From Niastella sp. (GTDB lineage: Bacteria; Bacteroidota; Bacteroidia; Chitinophagales; Chitinophagaceae), in contig JAJKIL010000091.1 of the NCBI GenBank assembly GCA_021154515.1, positions 1 to 6,604 on the forward strand: DNA of 6,604 nucleotides, in the 5' to 3' direction. A program made the translations under genes and the position numbers. Shown here in pieces: positions 5,353 to 6,604 of this stretch. The number at the start of each line of letters is the position of its first letter. Within the stretch, counting starts at the first letter, position 1. The notes below the pieces were generated by a model that saw only the letters and a list, made by a program, of their open reading frames with translations, was not told the DNA's origin and made no database searches.

Positions 5353-5402
5353 AATTATTGAACCCAATTATTATCAATAATTAAGGTTAAGTGACAATAA
5401 TT
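5353..5402. repeat. Cluster of CAATAATT octamers upstream of asd promoter
   Basis: CAATAATT occurs at 5375-5382 and 5395-5402 (20 bp apart) and inverted at 5353-5360. AATTATT at 5366-5372 forms a palindrome with 5376-5382 (7-bp arms, 3-bp gap). The cluster lies between the divergent promoters. The region is AT-rich, so some repetition is expected by chance. Confidence 0.35.
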
Positions 5403-5432
5403 GCCTTATTCTATTTATATCTAATACATTTA
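5401..5432 (+). promoter_or_regulatory. Likely promoter of the lamin-tail gene
   Basis: TTG (5401-5403) is followed after 21 bases by TACATTTA (5425-5432), one base off TAnnTTTG. Transcription would begin near 5438, about 45 bases before the ATG at 5484. Confidence 0.4.
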
Positions 5433-5483
5433 TTCCCCTGTTGGCCTGGCTCTGTTTAGATAGTATTAAATCTATGTATAACC

Positions 5484-6604
5484 ATGATACTATCTGTTTT
5501 CAAACGCTTACTGCCCGCTTTGGGCTTCCTGTTCTATACAGCAGGTTCTTTTGCCCAGTTACCCAATCGCTTTGATGTGGTCATCGATGAATTACTGCCC
5601 GATCCATCGCCACCGGTTCAACTACCCAATGTGGAGTTTATTGAACTGAAGAACGTTTCTTCCACAGCATTTAATCTCCGTAACTGGAAACTAAGCGATG
5701 GCAGTACTACGGCAACTATATCTGCCAGCTTTACTTTAAAGCCAGATAGCTTTGTTATTGTTTGTCCCACCAGTGCAGTAACTATGTTTGCTACCTATGG
5801 CGCCACTATTGGTGTAAGCAGTTTTCCTTCCCTTAATAACGATGCTGATGTTATTGCACTGTATGCTGCTGATGGCAGACTGGTTCATGCAGTTGCCTAT
5901 AACACCAGTTGGTACCAGAACGCCGTTAAAAGCGATGGCGGCTGGTCGCTGGAAATGATAGATACCAGGAATCCCTGCGCAGGTATCAATAACTGGAAAG
6001 CCAGTACCAGTAGCCTGGGTGGTACGCCCGGTAAAAAGAATGCAGTGAATGATAATAACAAGGACGACCAGCCACCAGCCCTGGTAAGGACCACTACCAA
6101 AGACAGCATCACCATCTCCGCCATGTTTGAAGAACCAATCGATAGTGCGTCTGCTGTATTTCCTGGAAACTATAGTATTAATAATGGCATTGCGCATCCT
6201 GCCTCTGCCAGTGTTATCATGCCTTTGTGCACAGAAGTTATACTAAAGCTGGAAGCGCCACTGAATAGCAAAACGGTGTATGAGTTAACCGTGAACAATG
6301 TAAAAGATTGCGCCGGCAACGCTATCAATCAACTGAACACCGCCAAAGCAGGTTTACCGGCATTGGCCGATAGCCTGGCAGTAATTATTAATGAGCTCCT
6401 TTTCAACCCCCCTCCCGATGGCTTCGATTATATAGAAATTTATAACCGCAGTAACCGGGTCATCGATCTGAAACAATTGTACCTGGCTACCCGTAATGGC
6501 ACTCATCAGTTAACTGGTATTTCACCGGTTAGTGCTGTTTCCTGGTTATTATTCCCCGGCGAGTACCGGGTGCTTACTGAAAACAGGTTGTGGCTACAAC
6601 AACA
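5484..6604 (+). CDS. Secreted lamin-tail-domain (LTD) protein, 3' end outside window
   Basis: The frame is open from the ATG at 5484 to the window edge (373 codons, no stop), so the C-terminus is missing. A signal peptide is clear: basic FKR near the N-terminus, a hydrophobic core at about 9-20, and a likely cleavage after SFA (residue 24). A first lamin-tail-type domain follows at about 31-187, opening with VVIDELLPDPSPP and VEFIELKN. Next comes a bacterial Ig-like (SbsA/Big_5-type) module at about 196-290, with LVRTTTKDSITISAMFEEPI and a YELTVNNVKDCAGN end. A second LTD starts at about 298 (AVIINELLFNPPPDGFDYIE). LTD proteins are exported or surface-attached in Bacteroidota, often large, and some end in a type IX secretion sorting domain; here that part is out of view. 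The precise function is unknown. No strong Shine-Dalgarno precedes the start. Confidence 0.85.
   Translation, partial: MILSVFKRLLPALGFLFYTAGSFAQLPNRFDVVIDELLPDPSPPVQLPNVEFIELKNVSSTAFNLRNWKLSDGSTTATISASFTLKPDSFVIVCPTSAVTMFATYGATIGVSSFPSLNNDADVIALYAADGRLVHAVAYNTSWYQNAVKSDGGWSLEMIDTRNPCAGINNWKASTSSLGGTPGKKNAVNDNNKDDQPPALVRTTTKDSITISAMFEEPIDSASAVFPGNYSINNGIAHPASASVIMPLCTEVILKLEAPLNSKTVYELTVNNVKDCAGNAINQLNTAKAGLPALADSLAVIINELLFNPPPDGFDYIEIYNRSNRVIDLKQLYLATRNGTHQLTGISPVSAVSWLLFPGEYRVLTENRLWLQQ

Larger units (their letters stand above)
5094..5483. other. Divergent intergenic region, asd / lamin-tail gene
   Basis: These 390 bases separate two divergent genes. From left to right they hold the asd ribosome-binding site, a hairpin, the asd attenuator terminator, its antiterminator arm and leader peptide, the asd promoter with a palindrome in its spacer, a cluster of CAATAATT-type repeats, and a likely promoter for the rightward gene. 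No other protein-coding gene is convincing here. Confidence 0.8.

Noticed and set aside
5736..6197. Minus-strand frame of 153 codons antisense to the lamin-tail gene
   Set aside because: The plus-strand frame has a signal peptide and conserved domain motifs. The antisense frame has none.

Overview
This window looks like chromosomal DNA of a Bacteroidota bacterium, most likely of the Chitinophagaceae (Chitinophaga/Niastella-like). The family assignment is inference. It rests on TTG-N20/21-TAnnTTTG promoters, mostly poor Shine-Dalgarno sequences, a DUF2461 protein, and a secreted protein with lamin-tail domains. All complete genes look intact. I see no mobile element, CRISPR array, rRNA or tRNA.

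Layout, left to right. Positions 1-476 hold no gene, only a terminator-like hairpin at the extreme left, a TTGAT-N4-ATCAA palindrome and a short direct repeat. ligA (NAD-dependent DNA ligase, +) fills 477-2576. A short gap carries the promoter of a free-standing NUMOD4/HNH-like protein with a C-terminal helix-turn-helix (2645-3208, +), which is closed by an 18-bp terminator. A DUF2461 gene follows (3336-4010, +). Its start codon sits three bases after a consensus -7 box and just downstream of a TTCTGCC heptad repeat. A 14-bp bidirectional terminator separates it from the convergent asd gene (aspartate-semialdehyde dehydrogenase, 4083-5093, -). A 390-base divergent intergenic region (5094-5483) then leads to a secreted lamin-tail-domain protein (5484 onward, +) that runs off the right edge.

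The most interesting part is the asd leader. On the minus strand a textbook Bacteroidota promoter is followed by a leader of about 220 nt. The leader has a 20-codon reading frame, MQMIKKHTKTTKTSSIHGEG, in which 12 of 20 residues are Lys, Thr, Met or Ile, the end products of the aspartate pathway. Its last codons (GGG GAA GG) are exactly complementary to the 5' arm of a downstream intrinsic terminator (9-bp GC-rich stem followed by TTTTTTATTTT) that lies before the asd start codon. This is the architecture of ribosome-mediated transcription attenuation. A perfect 12-bp palindrome in the spacer of the same promoter suggests a possible second, repressor-based layer.

The genes do not form one operon. 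Each has its own recognisable or plausible promoter, and strong terminators insulate the NUMOD4/HNH, DUF2461 and asd units.
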